Shown: positions 1 to 9,123 of the stretch, one piece after another
Position numbering within the stretch: position 1 is the first letter of the stretch
Layout: each line of letters starts with the position of its first letter
Assembly: GCF_023822005.2 (NCBI RefSeq)
Contig: NZ_CP098806.1
Coordinates: 3,844,001-3,908,000, forward strand
Direction of reading: 5' to 3'
From: Dyadobacter fanqingshengii
GTDB lineage: Bacteria; Bacteroidota; Bacteroidia; Cytophagales; Spirosomataceae
DNA length: 64,000 nt
Notes under the pieces: model-generated
The model's input: only the letters and a program-made list of their open reading frames with translations
Database searches by the model: none
What the model was told of the DNA's origin: nothing
Made by a program: the position numbers and the translations under genes

Positions 1-59
1 TGTGCATGGGCACGAAATCCAAATACAATAATTCCTAAAAGTAGAATAAATGGTCTCAT
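1..59 (-). CDS. Partial CDS, N-terminus of an exported protein
   Basis: An ATG at 57-59 on the minus strand opens a frame that runs off the left edge without a stop. The 19 visible residues (MRPFILLLGIIVFGFRAHA) form a typical Sec signal peptide: one basic residue, a hydrophobic core and a small-residue end. It starts 15 bases after the stop of the upstream protease gene on the same strand, so the two are probably co-transcribed. The mature protein lies outside the window and its function cannot be inferred. Confidence 0.55.
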   Translation of the reverse strand, partial: MRPFILLLGIIVFGFRAHA

Positions 60-74
60 AACATTTGCGTGAGT

Positions 75-2423
75 TTAATTTAACAATATTCTTACTTTCT
101 CAACTTGCTTATCTGCACCGCGTCCGGAAATTATATGCAGGAAATATATGCCCCGAGGCAAATCACCTACGGTAATTGAGATTCTGCTTTTTGAATTTTG
201 CTCCGCAAGCATCTTCTTCACAGAAACTACTCTTTCGGGCTTTTCTGAATTTTCGTTAAATAGCTGGATTTGCTCAGGAACAGATCGTCCATCTTCTGTA
301 AACCATTCCAGCGTCAAAATATCTGTTGCTGGATTGGGGTATACTTTAAACATTCCTGATAGGGAAAATACAAAATCCTCAGCATAATTGCCACAGCTAT
401 TTGTTGCTGTCAGTTTAACCTTACGATATCCATTTGTGGAATTACCTAGAACATACATTTGAGTATTCGAACTGTTTGGGCTGTAAAGATCAATAGCCAT
501 ATCCCCAGAACCAGCATAATTATTATAGTTAAATGTTGTGCTTGGACTCGTCGAAGTTGCTGCAAGATTATATAGTTCTCCTGCATTTACCGAAGTAGTG
601 CCAGTAACGACACCATTCACAGTTTTATTAATGTTAGGATTGCCTACCCAGATTGAACGCTTGATTGTTATTGGCGCGCAGGCATTTGGTATCGTCAATG
701 TTGTAAAGATTGTTCCCGCTCCGTTATAACCTGCCTGACGAGTAGCAAGGGTCCCAGCCATTTTTAGTCCGGCAGATGCAGACCAGACGGCAGACGATCC
801 TGATGGAAATGCGGTTAGTGAGTAACCACCATTAACGCAAATGAGCGCCGGCCCTGTTATCGGAGCTCCTGCTGCTTTTTCAACTGCACGTAGGGCGTTG
901 ACTCTTCCATATCCAAGATCATTGTTGTGAGATAGATCTGAAAATGTAGAACCATTGCCCACAACGTAATTATAGCCGCCTACCTTATCGCACGTTTCTG
1001 CGATGATTTTTCGTACTTGTAACTGAGTCAAGTTCGGATTTACCGAAAGCACGAGAGCTGCGATTCCTGCAACCGCCGGAGCCGCCCAAGAAGTTGCGTT
1101 TTCAGCCGGCTGATTATTATAGGCACTCAAATCTTTTGTAGTTATATAAGCGCCCGGAGCAGCCACATCAATTCGATGCGTGGGACCGTTTGAACCTTCC
1201 CAGCGCGTATCGTTGGATTTGGAGGCGCCTACAACAAACACATCTTTGACATTTCCAGGCAAAGGTGCGAGATAGTTCTGGCCTTTGTTGCCAGAGCTTG
1301 TTATGAGAACAGCTCCTTTACCTCCGCGTCCATTTACAGCGGCATTAATTAGTGCAGCTTCAATCACTGGATTTTGATTAACAGGAGATATACTTGCTAT
1401 AATGCCCCATGACATATTTAGAATGTCTGCATTCTTCTGATTAATAGCATGATTAATGGCAGATGCTACATAGGAGTCCAATGTCTCCGTTCTCAAGTTC
1501 CCGTCCGGCTTCGTACCGAACGCTCTTATTGGGATAATCTTGCTATTGTAAGCTACTCCGGCAATCCCTATTCCATTATTGCCTTTGGCAGCTGCAAAGC
1601 CAGCGCACTTAGTCCCGTGTTGCTCCTCTCCTGCAACTGTTCCTCCATTCGTCCCATATTGCGTAGCATCAAAACCAGGAAGCAAATTGGGTTGTAAATC
1701 GGGGTGATTAAGTTGTACACCGTCGTCAATGATTGCGATTTTAATGTTTGAGCAACCCGTCGTAATGTCCCAGGCCTCAGGTAATTTCATTTTAGCAAGG
1801 CCCCAATTACTGGCAAAAAGCGGATCGTTAGGATTTCCTGCCAGCTCTATAAATCGGAGATAATTGGGTTGTGTAAATTCAAACAGGCCCGTCGCGTCGA
1901 GCTTCTCGCAGGCTTCAAAGGGATTGTTACTAACAAGCCCGCCGCTCAAATAGTAGTTGATTTCTGAGTCCTTGTCTTCCTCGTCTACCATCAAATTATA
2001 TTTTCGGAACGCACTCAGAACATCTTCTGTAGGAACTTCCCTTTTAGGCCTTGCAATAACTAGATCTGTCAGTCCAGCTGTTTCCTCGCCATTTTCAGAA
2101 ACCAGCATCGGCTGAGCTGATTTGATATTTTCATCTGTTCGGAGTTTGGCAACGGCGTTCTGTAATTCGATGATTGATGTTGATGAATCGAAAACAACAT
2201 AAGCCATATCCGGAATGCTATGGATAATTTCGGTTCGCTTAATTCGATTTGAAAATAGTTCGGGATACAAGTCGTTGCTTTTTGTTCGGTCCTTAAACTT
2301 GATCAACAATTTCGTCTTACTAAACCAAATAGGGTAGTTCACACCATTTTTTAAATAATTCGCATCCTGAGCAGTTGCCACTTGCGTAGCGAGGAAAAGC
2401 ATTAAGAATAGTTTTTTCATCAT
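75..2423 (-). CDS. Secreted subtilisin-like (S8) serine peptidase with T9SS sorting domain
   Basis: This is an exported endopeptidase. I chose the ATG at 2421-2423 because it begins directly with a signal peptide (MMKKLFLMLFLATQVATAQ); a longer frame reaches 2489 but adds a non-signal extension. From that start the subtilase triad is visible as Asp233 (IIDDG), His269 (EEQHGTK) and Ser445 (ATSWAAP), with the oxyanion Asn379 (SSGN). The serine box has Trp where GTSMAAP is usual. A region before the catalytic domain resembles a prodomain. The last ~90 residues begin at FKVYPNPATD and end in basic KVRILLN, which is the type A T9SS C-terminal sorting domain. The protein should therefore cross the outer membrane through the type IX system, of which SprA is encoded in this window. 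The substrate is unknown. Confidence 0.93.
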   Translation of the reverse strand: MMKKLFLMLFLATQVATAQDANYLKNGVNYPIWFSKTKLLIKFKDRTKSNDLYPELFSNRIKRTEIIHSIPDMAYVVFDSSTSIIELQNAVAKLRTDENIKSAQPMLVSENGEETAGLTDLVIARPKREVPTEDVLSAFRKYNLMVDEEDKDSEINYYLSGGLVSNNPFEACEKLDATGLFEFTQPNYLRFIELAGNPNDPLFASNWGLAKMKLPEAWDITTGCSNIKIAIIDDGVQLNHPDLQPNLLPGFDATQYGTNGGTVAGEEQHGTKCAGFAAAKGNNGIGIAGVAYNSKIIPIRAFGTKPDGNLRTETLDSYVASAINHAINQKNADILNMSWGIIASISPVNQNPVIEAALINAAVNGRGGKGAVLITSSGNKGQNYLAPLPGNVKDVFVVGASKSNDTRWEGSNGPTHRIDVAAPGAYITTKDLSAYNNQPAENATSWAAPAVAGIAALVLSVNPNLTQLQVRKIIAETCDKVGGYNYVVGNGSTFSDLSHNNDLGYGRVNALRAVEKAAGAPITGPALICVNGGYSLTAFPSGSSAVWSASAGLKMAGTLATRQAGYNGAGTIFTTLTIPNACAPITIKRSIWVGNPNINKTVNGVVTGTTSVNAGELYNLAATSTSPSTTFNYNNYAGSGDMAIDLYSPNSSNTQMYVLGNSTNGYRKVKLTATNSCGNYAEDFVFSLSGMFKVYPNPATDILTLEWFTEDGRSVPEQIQLFNENSEKPERVVSVKKMLAEQNSKSRISITVGDLPRGIYFLHIISGRGADKQVEKVRILLN

Positions 2424-2542
2424 AGCACCGACTAATTTTAGAAGAGATTCCAGAAATAATGGTGCTATGTACTTGTATTTTTCCAACAAATAATTTCAAC
2501 TTTTCCTCCGGCGCACTTGAATGAACGAACGGTTTGTAGTGG

Positions 2543-2803
2543 TTACAACTCCCTAAATTCCCCTTTCCTAATCCCCTCAACCTTCTCAAAAAATTCAAGC
2601 AATTCCTTAAACGAAAAGTAAGTATTGCTCAAATTCTCCGAGCGGCCCATTTCGTTTTGGGCTAGCATGAAGCCGCTGAACATGGTCCAAAGTTCGTCGG
2701 TCCAGCTTTCGGCGGTGCTGCTGCTGAGCAATGCGGCTACTTCGCGTCCGTATGCGATCCATTGCGAGTCGGGCGACTCGCTAGCGTGTGTTTCTGTGTT
2801 CAT
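2543..2803 (-). CDS. Small hypothetical protein
   Basis: About 86 residues from the ATG at 2801-2803 (MNTETHASESPDSQW). The frame is open further upstream to 2899, but that part is basic, low in hydrophobics and unlikely to be translated. The protein is acidic with alternating hydrophobics and contains no signal peptide, membrane segment or motif that I recognise. It is divergent from the XRE regulator gene at 2994, and the 190-base gap between them must hold both promoters. It may be an unrelated conserved hypothetical rather than part of the toxin-antitoxin block. No function is assigned. Confidence 0.6.
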   Translation of the reverse strand: MNTETHASESPDSQWIAYGREVAALLSSSTAESWTDELWTMFSGFMLAQNEMGRSENLSNTYFSFKELLEFFEKVEGIRKGEFREL

Positions 2804-2993
2804 TTTGCCAATTTTAAATGTCTGATCGGAACCCTGATGACGATTTCCCTTTTTGTTTGGCGCCAAAGCACGGATTCCTGGAAATCGTACGTAACACATC
2901 GCACTGGTATCTTACACCGAATTGCTAGTAAATTACTCGGAAACTTACCGATAGATTTATCTAAATTGCCATTTTAACAAACCACCTTCCCGC

Positions 2994-3434
2994 ATGGCAC
3001 ATACTACATCCAACCCCAAGATTCACGAAGGCCGCAACCTAAAACGCTTCCGCGAAATGCTTGGAATGAAACAAGACGTCCTTGCCTTTGAGCTCGGAGA
3101 AGAGTGGAACCAGCAAAAGGTATCGTTACTGGAACAAAGAGAAAAGATTGATTCTGATATTTTAGAGCAGGTTTCGGCAATACTGAAAATCCCAAGTGAT
3201 GCAATTAGGAATTTTGATGAAGATCAGGCGATTAATATTATTTCAAATACATTTCACGATCAAGCATATTTGGGAAATCCACATTCGACTTTCAATGTCA
3301 ATCCGATTACAGAAATCAGAAGATTGCATGAGGAGAAGATGGAGCTTTATGAGCGGATGTTGAAGGAGAAGGATGATATGATGGGGAGATTGGAGCGGTT
3401 GATTGGGAATAGATCAAAGTCAGAATCGCTATGA
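2994..3434 (+). CDS. XRE-family helix-turn-helix regulator
   Basis: A 146-residue DNA-binding protein. Residues ~14-65 have the Cro/CI-type fold pattern (NLKRFREMLGMKQDVLAFEL, then a recognition-helix region WNQQKVSLLEQ). A linker and a C-terminal amphipathic helix (~105-140, many Glu/Lys/Arg with Met) could mediate oligomerisation. Its stop overlaps the start of the downstream nucleotidyltransferase gene by 4 bases, so the genes are almost certainly one operon. By analogy with other toxin-antitoxin modules it probably represses its own operon, but this is inference. It does not look like a fused antitoxin. Confidence 0.85.
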   Translation: MAHTTSNPKIHEGRNLKRFREMLGMKQDVLAFELGEEWNQQKVSLLEQREKIDSDILEQVSAILKIPSDAIRNFDEDQAINIISNTFHDQAYLGNPHSTFNVNPITEIRRLHEEKMELYERMLKEKDDMMGRLERLIGNRSKSESL

Positions 3435-3916
3435 CAGAAGAAGAAAAATTTCGCGATTTAGAGCAGAGGATACGTCTTGGTATGAAAAAGACTTTTGAAA
3501 GTGTTCTTGAATTTAAAAGACAGAAGAATTCTCCTTTGGTCGTAATGAGAGGCGACAAAATTGTGAAGATTATGCCGGAGGACTTTCATAAATTGAAAAG
3601 AAAAGACAATGAAATGAACATGCTGGAAAGACATAAAGAAGTTATCGTAAAACTTTGTAAAGCACACAGGGTGAAAAGCTTATATGCATTCGGTTCTGTT
3701 CTTACTGATCACTTTGACAGAGAGAGCGACATTGATCTGATCGTAGACTTTTCGCCAATGGAAGTCGAAGATTACGCGGACAATTACTTCGATTTTAAAT
3801 TTTCTTTACAAGACATCTTTAATCGTCAAGTCGATCTGCTTGAAGCAAAAGCGATCAAAAATCCCTATTTTCTGCAAAATGTAAATCAACAGAAGCAGCT
3901 TGTGTATGGACATTGA
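3431..3916 (+). CDS. MNT-type nucleotidyltransferase (MntA-like antitoxin) with extra N-terminal segment
   Basis: A minimal nucleotidyltransferase of 161 residues. The active-site pattern GSx10DxD is complete (Gly88, Ser89, Asp100, Asp102, within FGSVLTDHFDRESDIDL). In characterised MNT/HEPN pairs the MNT enzyme transfers AMP to a tyrosine of the HEPN toxin and neutralises it. The catalytic domain would be complete from Met62 (ATG at 3614). The ~60 residues before it are basic, resemble a stand-alone small hypothetical, and are not part of the usual MNT fold. The gene overlaps the regulator (ATGA, 3431) and the HEPN gene (3906), so the three are translationally coupled. Either the N-terminal segment is fused, or 3614 is a second internal start. 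Confidence 0.88.
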   Translation: MTEEEKFRDLEQRIRLGMKKTFESVLEFKRQKNSPLVVMRGDKIVKIMPEDFHKLKRKDNEMNMLERHKEVIVKLCKAHRVKSLYAFGSVLTDHFDRESDIDLIVDFSPMEVEDYADNYFDFKFSLQDIFNRQVDLLEAKAIKNPYFLQNVNQQKQLVYGH

Positions 3917-4244
3917 GATCAAAGCGTGGCTTTATAATATCCTCAATGCAATCGCAGAAATCGAAAGCTTCTTCGCTGATCGACCCATGCTATTTGCAAA
4001 CTATCAAGCTGACTTACGCACAAAACGCGCCGTTGAAAGGAACATTGAAATTATCGGCGAGGCGATGAACCGCATCATTAAAAAGGACAACAACATCCAA
4101 ATCACCAACTCGCGCAAACTCGTCGATACTCGTAATCGGATCATTCATGGTTATGATTCGGTTTCTGATGATGTTATTTGGGGTATTGTTGTTAGGCATT
4201 TGCCGGTTTTGAAAACGGATGTTGAAAATTTGCTGAAAATATGA
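3906..4244 (+). CDS. HEPN-domain (DUF86, HepT-like) RNase toxin
   Basis: A 112-residue all-helical protein from the ATG at 3906; an earlier start at 3900 adds only two residues. It carries the HEPN RNase signature R-x4-H-x-Y as Arg76, His81 and Tyr83 (TRNRIIHGYD). The central EIIGEAMNRI helix is typical of DUF86. HepT proteins cut RNA and are silenced by the partner MNT enzyme, which AMPylates the motif tyrosine. The gene overlaps the MNT gene by 11 bases, which fits a toxin-antitoxin pair with the unusual order antitoxin first under a regulator. Function in cells (plasmid maintenance, phage defence) cannot be told from sequence. Confidence 0.9.
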   Translation: MDIEIKAWLYNILNAIAEIESFFADRPMLFANYQADLRTKRAVERNIEIIGEAMNRIIKKDNNIQITNSRKLVDTRNRIIHGYDSVSDDVIWGIVVRHLPVLKTDVENLLKI

Positions 4245-4380
4245 CAATTGTTTAGGACTTATAATGCTGGCTAAGCAGTAATCTTTAAAGAATGTAAGAA
4301 TAGCATAATAAGTAGATATTTATTTATATTTACAATATTTAAAAATATAAATGAGCTGATAGCCCTCACCTATTTGTTTC

Positions 4381-6444
4381 ATGAAGGAAAACAAAGCTAT
4401 AACTTATAGCCTACTCGCACATATAAGAAATACCGGAACTTTAATGAAAGGGCCAATCGACGCTTTCGTACCCCTTATTAAACGTGCGCTACACCAATTA
4501 AATGAACAAGGTATATCTAAAGGGCAATCCATCTTGGAAATTCAGCGATACGCATCAGAAATATACTCTATTGATTTTCCGCTGCCCGTATTAAAGTCGA
4601 TCCTAAAAAAAATAGAATCGGAGGTCAATGAGGGAGGAGTGATAAATTTTCAGTTATTTAATGACAATTCATTCCTTTTAAAAGAGTTTTATTTTGTGGA
4701 TTACGAAGAAAGTTTGCAAGAAAGCAAAAGAGATGTAACCACAATAGAGAAACTATTCTTAGACTTTCTAAAAATCAATAATATTGAGCCCGAAGCTAAT
4801 CAGTCTGTTTTGAGGTTCATTGAAAAAAATAAGATGTCAATATCAAGATATATTTCTAACATACATGTAAGCAATGGAACTGACTATACAATAGAGGCTA
4901 AGTTTGTCGATTTTTTTAAGAAAATACCTCATGTTTACGAAATAATTAAACGCTTATATCTTGGCTCGATAATAACTGGATTTTTAGAGTTTAAGACAGA
5001 TAGTTATGCCAATAAAGTTGAATTGTTATTAGACACGAACTTTGTAGTCAGTTTATTAGACCTAAATACTCCTGAATCGACTCATACGTGCAACAAGTTG
5101 CTAGAAGTTTGCAGAAACATTGGATATAATTTCTCAATTCTATCAGACACTATTGACGAAATAAAGTTCCTTCTCAAAAAAAAGGCTGAGAATTTCTCAA
5201 ATACATTTCTAGGCAAAAGAATTAATCCAGAAGACATTTACAATGCTTGCGAAAGAAGAAGGCTTAACGGCAGTGATCTTGAGCGTATAGTTGACAATAT
5301 TGAAGATTTGGTACATGGGGAAGGAATTAATATCATACCGCACACAGAGAAATGGAAAAATATTGCAAAATTCAGTAAAGAATTTAATTATCTAAAAGAT
5401 GTAAGAAATTCAAAAGTCTCAGCATTACATGACGCAACAGCAATTTTTTATGTGAGAGAAAAGCGTGGTAAGCCTATACGCGACTTTGAAAAAGTCAATT
5501 GCTGGTTTGTCAATAACTCTTTTTCGCAGACCTCACTTAGCAATGAAGGCTACATTGAATTTCAAAACGAATCTATTCGAGCCGATGAACTATTGAATAT
5601 TCTATGGCTATCTAATCCGGGAATTAACAGAAACTCTGATAATGATGACTTTATAGACATTGGACTTACATCTATTGTAGCATTTACACTAAGTAGATCT
5701 TTGCCAAAGGCAAGCATAATAAGAGAATTAGATGATAATATCCAAAAATACCGCGATGAATCAATATCAGATAAAGACATTATATTAATATCTACACGTA
5801 TTTCGAATCGCCAGTTAAAAGACATTGAAGGGTTAAACAAGTTGGCCGAAACGAGTAAGGAAGAGTTTGTAATAAAATTAAAAGACGAAGCAAACAAACA
5901 GCTTATTGAAGAAAACAATAGGATTGAAAAATTAGATGGTTTATTACAAAAATTTCAATTACAGGTTACGAAGGTTGGCAAGGAGCGTTTAAGACTTAAA
6001 CAAAAAAATGAACATATCGACAAACAAGAGCTCAGTTATCAAGCTAAGACAAGTGAACTCGAATTAAAACTTGCTAATGAACGGAAAGAGAAGATAATCG
6101 CAAAAAATAAGCTTATAGCTATTGCTCGTAATGCATTTATTTCAAAAAAAGTAAAAAAATGGAGACTACAAATTTTAATTCCATTTCTTGCGGCAGCTGG
6201 CATCGCGCTTATTGGGATCCTAATATTATTGAGTTCCAATCAGTGGAATTTTTCTGAATTATTTAACAACATAGAGAAAATCAAGAAGGATTCACTAGGA
6301 TCTTTACTTATGGCAATGATTGGTCCAGTCATCTTTGCTTTCTTTATGCCAGTCTTTATTTTAAGATTTTTTAACGTTTCTAATATCGAAGCGTTTAAGA
6401 AAACAATTACAATTCCTTCAGAACTTATGGACGAAGAACTCTGA
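4381..6444 (+). CDS. PIN-domain protein with coiled coil and two C-terminal membrane segments
   Basis: A 687-residue protein with no close family that I recognise. Residues ~1-200 are uncharacterised and helical. Residues ~213-375 look like a PIN nuclease fold: LLLDTNFVV with Asp218, an acidic TIDEIK with Glu260, and SALHDATAIF with Asp351, followed by a CWFVNN strand. Residues ~480-590 are rich in Lys/Glu with heptad spacing and are probably coiled coil. Two hydrophobic segments follow, at ~596-618 and ~641-663. The gene is visibly more AT-rich than its neighbours, with many AAA/ATT/TTA codons, suggesting horizontal transfer. It lies 136 bases after the HEPN gene on the same strand. A membrane-tethered RNase used in defence is a plausible inference, not shown. 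Confidence 0.8.
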   Translation: MKENKAITYSLLAHIRNTGTLMKGPIDAFVPLIKRALHQLNEQGISKGQSILEIQRYASEIYSIDFPLPVLKSILKKIESEVNEGGVINFQLFNDNSFLLKEFYFVDYEESLQESKRDVTTIEKLFLDFLKINNIEPEANQSVLRFIEKNKMSISRYISNIHVSNGTDYTIEAKFVDFFKKIPHVYEIIKRLYLGSIITGFLEFKTDSYANKVELLLDTNFVVSLLDLNTPESTHTCNKLLEVCRNIGYNFSILSDTIDEIKFLLKKKAENFSNTFLGKRINPEDIYNACERRRLNGSDLERIVDNIEDLVHGEGINIIPHTEKWKNIAKFSKEFNYLKDVRNSKVSALHDATAIFYVREKRGKPIRDFEKVNCWFVNNSFSQTSLSNEGYIEFQNESIRADELLNILWLSNPGINRNSDNDDFIDIGLTSIVAFTLSRSLPKASIIRELDDNIQKYRDESISDKDIILISTRISNRQLKDIEGLNKLAETSKEEFVIKLKDEANKQLIEENNRIEKLDGLLQKFQLQVTKVGKERLRLKQKNEHIDKQELSYQAKTSELELKLANERKEKIIAKNKLIAIARNAFISKKVKKWRLQILIPFLAAAGIALIGILILLSSNQWNFSELFNNIEKIKKDSLGSLLMAMIGPVIFAFFMPVFILRFFNVSNIEAFKKTITIPSELMDEEL

Positions 6445-6496
6445 CAATTTTTTTTTGAGCTAGATAATACCCTTAGATCGTATTAAGCTCTAACCC

Positions 6497-8212
6497 TCAC
6501 CACCCCAACTCAACCCCCTCCCCCTTCAAAAACCCCTGAAACCCAATCAACAACTCCTCCCGCTCCCGCACAACCCGCGGCGCCACACCTTTCTCCCCAG
6601 CGAACTTCACCAATAATCCCACAGCCTCCCCAATGCTCCATTCAACCGGATGGAGGCGGTAACAGCCATTCGTAATGTGCGTTGTGCCAATGTTCTTATT
6701 TGCTGGAAGCAGATTTTCCATCCGCACGGGCAGCAATGCGCCTAGCGGAATCTGGAATGGCAATGATGCGAAATCAATGTAGTTATCTCCGGCGCTGCTG
6801 GGGTGCAGGTCGATGTGGTAGTAGCCTACTCCTACGCTGTCGTGGAAGTTGGAGGCTTTGTCTTTGGAGCCTGGGGCGCCGTTGGCGACTGCTATGGCGC
6901 GGTTTTCGGCTCCTACGTGTTCTTCTTTAATAGTGAAAAGGGCTTTGATGCGGCGGGATTCACGGACGTAGGGGTATTTGGCGAGGCCATCTTCGGTTCC
7001 CATAATGTCTTTGCGGAGGCGGATTTCGGGCCAGCCTTTGCCGCCGTCGGGGCGTGGGGCTTCGGTTTGTAGCCAGTATAGCAAGGATAGGCTGAGCTGC
7101 TTGGCGCGGTTGACGTGTTTTTCGAAATCTTTTTGGCTGGCTCCGATAAGATTGCCCAGAAAATAATCGTTTTGGGGCCAATTGACGATGGTAATGTCGC
7201 CTGCGTAGGTTCCGGGTTTGAAATTGTCTTTGCTGATGATCCGGCGGTAATTCCAGAGGTTCAGCATATCGCCCGTTTTGATGCCTGCCGGGTGAAATCC
7301 AAGTTGTTTCGGCTCCAATGTTTTGGGATTGGAATAGGACAGGTCCAGCAACTTTCCCGACCAGGGTTTGGTCATTTTTGGAATAAAATCCTTCCAGAAT
7401 GCGTATTCAACTGGCTTTTCGATCACATGATTTTCTCCCGGCCGGTAATCGATCGCGAAACAAACGGTGAATGCCTGGTTGTTTTCAGGATTGCCCTTTT
7501 CGGGTGCGTGGAGCTCGTTGGTTTCACTTTTGGATTCTGTGCCGGTTACGAATTCTGTTCCGGTTATTGGCAGCAGGTCGCCTAATTCTGTGGCGTCTAC
7601 AAAATAGGGTGCGGAGAGCTTGGAGCGGGTTTTTGTTTTAACATTCACCACTTCCAATGACCGGACTTTATTCCCATCGACGTCCGCCGAAATGGCTTTA
7701 TGTTCTATCAACAGTGTCAGCTTGCCCGAACTGATGTAGGGCATGAACATATCGTTGAGAACGGCAACCGCTACACGCGGCTCATGGCAGAGGCGGGAAA
7801 CAGCGCCGTCACCGGGATTTAAATGCTTACGATTCCTGGCTTCGTCGGTAAGCGGATAATGGTTGATATAATATTGGCGGATCACTGTCCTAAAATCCCG
7901 ATAAAGCTGCGTAGCGCCGTGTGTTTCAATCCATTGATGCTCGTCCGGCGGGACGCCTTGCTGGGAAAGCTGGCCGCCGAGCCAGTCGGTTTCTTCGGTC
8001 AGGATTACGGATAGGCCATTGCGTAATGCGGCCAATGCAGCTGCACAGCCGCCTAAACCGCCACCGGCAACGACCATATCGGCCTCAAAAAAAAGATTCT
8101 TTGCAGGGTCTTTCGACTGCTGCAAAGAATCCGGATTTTGTATTTTATCTTCTTTGTTCGAAAGCAAGCTGCCCCCCAGTGCAATGCTTCCCAGGAAATT
8201 TCTGCGCTTCAT
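6497..8212 (-). CDS. FAD-dependent oxidoreductase with twin-arginine signal
   Basis: A 571-residue member of the FAD_oxidored family (PF12831 type). It starts with a Tat signal (MKRRNFLGSIALGG), so it is probably folded with cofactor in the cytoplasm and exported. The Rossmann FAD-binding site follows at ~45-75 (VVAGGGLGGCAAALAA), and a second family-typical stretch is TEETDWLGGQLSQQG. C-terminal residues near GTTHITNGCYRLHP are also usual for this family. The substrate is unknown. The start lies 5 bases after the anti-sigma stop, so it is probably transcribed with the sigma/anti-sigma pair and could be a target of that sigma factor. TatA is encoded elsewhere in this window. Confidence 0.88.
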   Translation of the reverse strand: MKRRNFLGSIALGGSLLSNKEDKIQNPDSLQQSKDPAKNLFFEADMVVAGGGLGGCAAALAALRNGLSVILTEETDWLGGQLSQQGVPPDEHQWIETHGATQLYRDFRTVIRQYYINHYPLTDEARNRKHLNPGDGAVSRLCHEPRVAVAVLNDMFMPYISSGKLTLLIEHKAISADVDGNKVRSLEVVNVKTKTRSKLSAPYFVDATELGDLLPITGTEFVTGTESKSETNELHAPEKGNPENNQAFTVCFAIDYRPGENHVIEKPVEYAFWKDFIPKMTKPWSGKLLDLSYSNPKTLEPKQLGFHPAGIKTGDMLNLWNYRRIISKDNFKPGTYAGDITIVNWPQNDYFLGNLIGASQKDFEKHVNRAKQLSLSLLYWLQTEAPRPDGGKGWPEIRLRKDIMGTEDGLAKYPYVRESRRIKALFTIKEEHVGAENRAIAVANGAPGSKDKASNFHDSVGVGYYHIDLHPSSAGDNYIDFASLPFQIPLGALLPVRMENLLPANKNIGTTHITNGCYRLHPVEWSIGEAVGLLVKFAGEKGVAPRVVREREELLIGFQGFLKGEGVELGW

Positions 8213-8217
8213 TCTTT

Positions 8218-9123
8218 TTAAACTACTTTCCCCATCACATACATTTCTTCCATAGTTGGCGAAGGAACGCCTCCTTCTTTTTCAAGTGTGATAGCGAAAG
8301 CAACTGCGCCTGGTTTTGTGTTTTTCATGGTAAGGACCTTTCCGGAAAATTCCTGATCGATCATCCCGTTATCAACCGGCTTGCCGTCCACAATGCTCCA
8401 AAGCTGATACTGCTTACCAGCAGGCGCTTTCGGTAAATTTTGCACATCGAGCAGAACCTTGTTTGTAGCAATATGCCAGAATGCCGACACGGAACTTCCG
8501 GGAGATTTTGGTAAACCGGCCAGATGAACAGATTTATAACCTGGATCGCGGAAAAGATTTGCAAGCGATTGGTTATACTCAAAGCCTTGTCGCAAAGTCG
8601 CCATTTCAGTCTTCATACCACTCATTTCCGATGCCAGCTGCTCATTACTACCTTTGTATTCAGTAAGTTGGCTAGCCGACCAAGCGGCAAACAGCGCTAG
8701 CAACACGGCAGCTGCAACTGCCAGTTTTGCCCAGAATGGTGTTACCACCTTGGTTTCAACACTATTAAAGACATTATCGATCACTCTCGGTTCATCCTGT
8801 GCTACCGGACGGATTGTACTGATCACGGGAACCGGCTCGCTGTCAGCGTCTTCGGCCCTTGTTTCGTCAATGTTCGTATTTTCTATTTCCTGCGCGGAAT
8901 CAAAGTTCATTTTTGCAAAAAGCGACTCTTTCAATGATGCAGGAGGTGGTGTCTGATGTTTCAGTGCATATTCTTCCAATGCGCTCTCAGTCCGTAGCAG
9001 CTCTTCTTTTATCTCGGGATAAATATGAGACATGCACTCCACTTCCTGTTTTTCCTGAGGAGAAACAGTGCCCAATACATATTCCTCTAATATACCGGAC
9101 TCTATGTAGGCTTGGATATTCAT
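8218..9123 (-). CDS. RskA-like anti-sigma factor
   Basis: A 301-residue membrane-bound regulator. The cytoplasmic N-terminal part (residues 1-60, with ILEEYVLGTVSPQEKQEVE) is the usual sigma-binding helix pattern of Bacteroidota anti-sigma factors. An acidic linker leads to one membrane segment at ~131-152 (WAKLAVAAAVLLALFAAWSA). The extracytoplasmic part carries an anti-sigma-K (RskA) C-terminal domain with its typical core (PAGKQYQLWSIVDGKPVDNG). Its start overlaps the sigma-factor stop by 4 bases, so the two are translationally coupled. It presumably holds that sigma factor at the inner membrane until released. The signal is unknown. Confidence 0.92.
   Translation of the reverse strand: MNIQAYIESGILEEYVLGTVSPQEKQEVECMSHIYPEIKEELLRTESALEEYALKHQTPPPASLKESLFAKMNFDSAQEIENTNIDETRAEDADSEPVPVISTIRPVAQDEPRVIDNVFNSVETKVVTPFWAKLAVAAAVLLALFAAWSASQLTEYKGSNEQLASEMSGMKTEMATLRQGFEYNQSLANLFRDPGYKSVHLAGLPKSPGSSVSAFWHIATNKVLLDVQNLPKAPAGKQYQLWSIVDGKPVDNGMIDQEFSGKVLTMKNTKPGAVAFAITLEKEGGVPSPTMEEMYVMGKVV

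Noticed and set aside
2804..2899. Longer start for the small hypothetical (2899)
   Set aside because: The added residues are basic and proline/glycine-rich, without signal or fold pattern, and they take up the divergent promoter region before the XRE gene.
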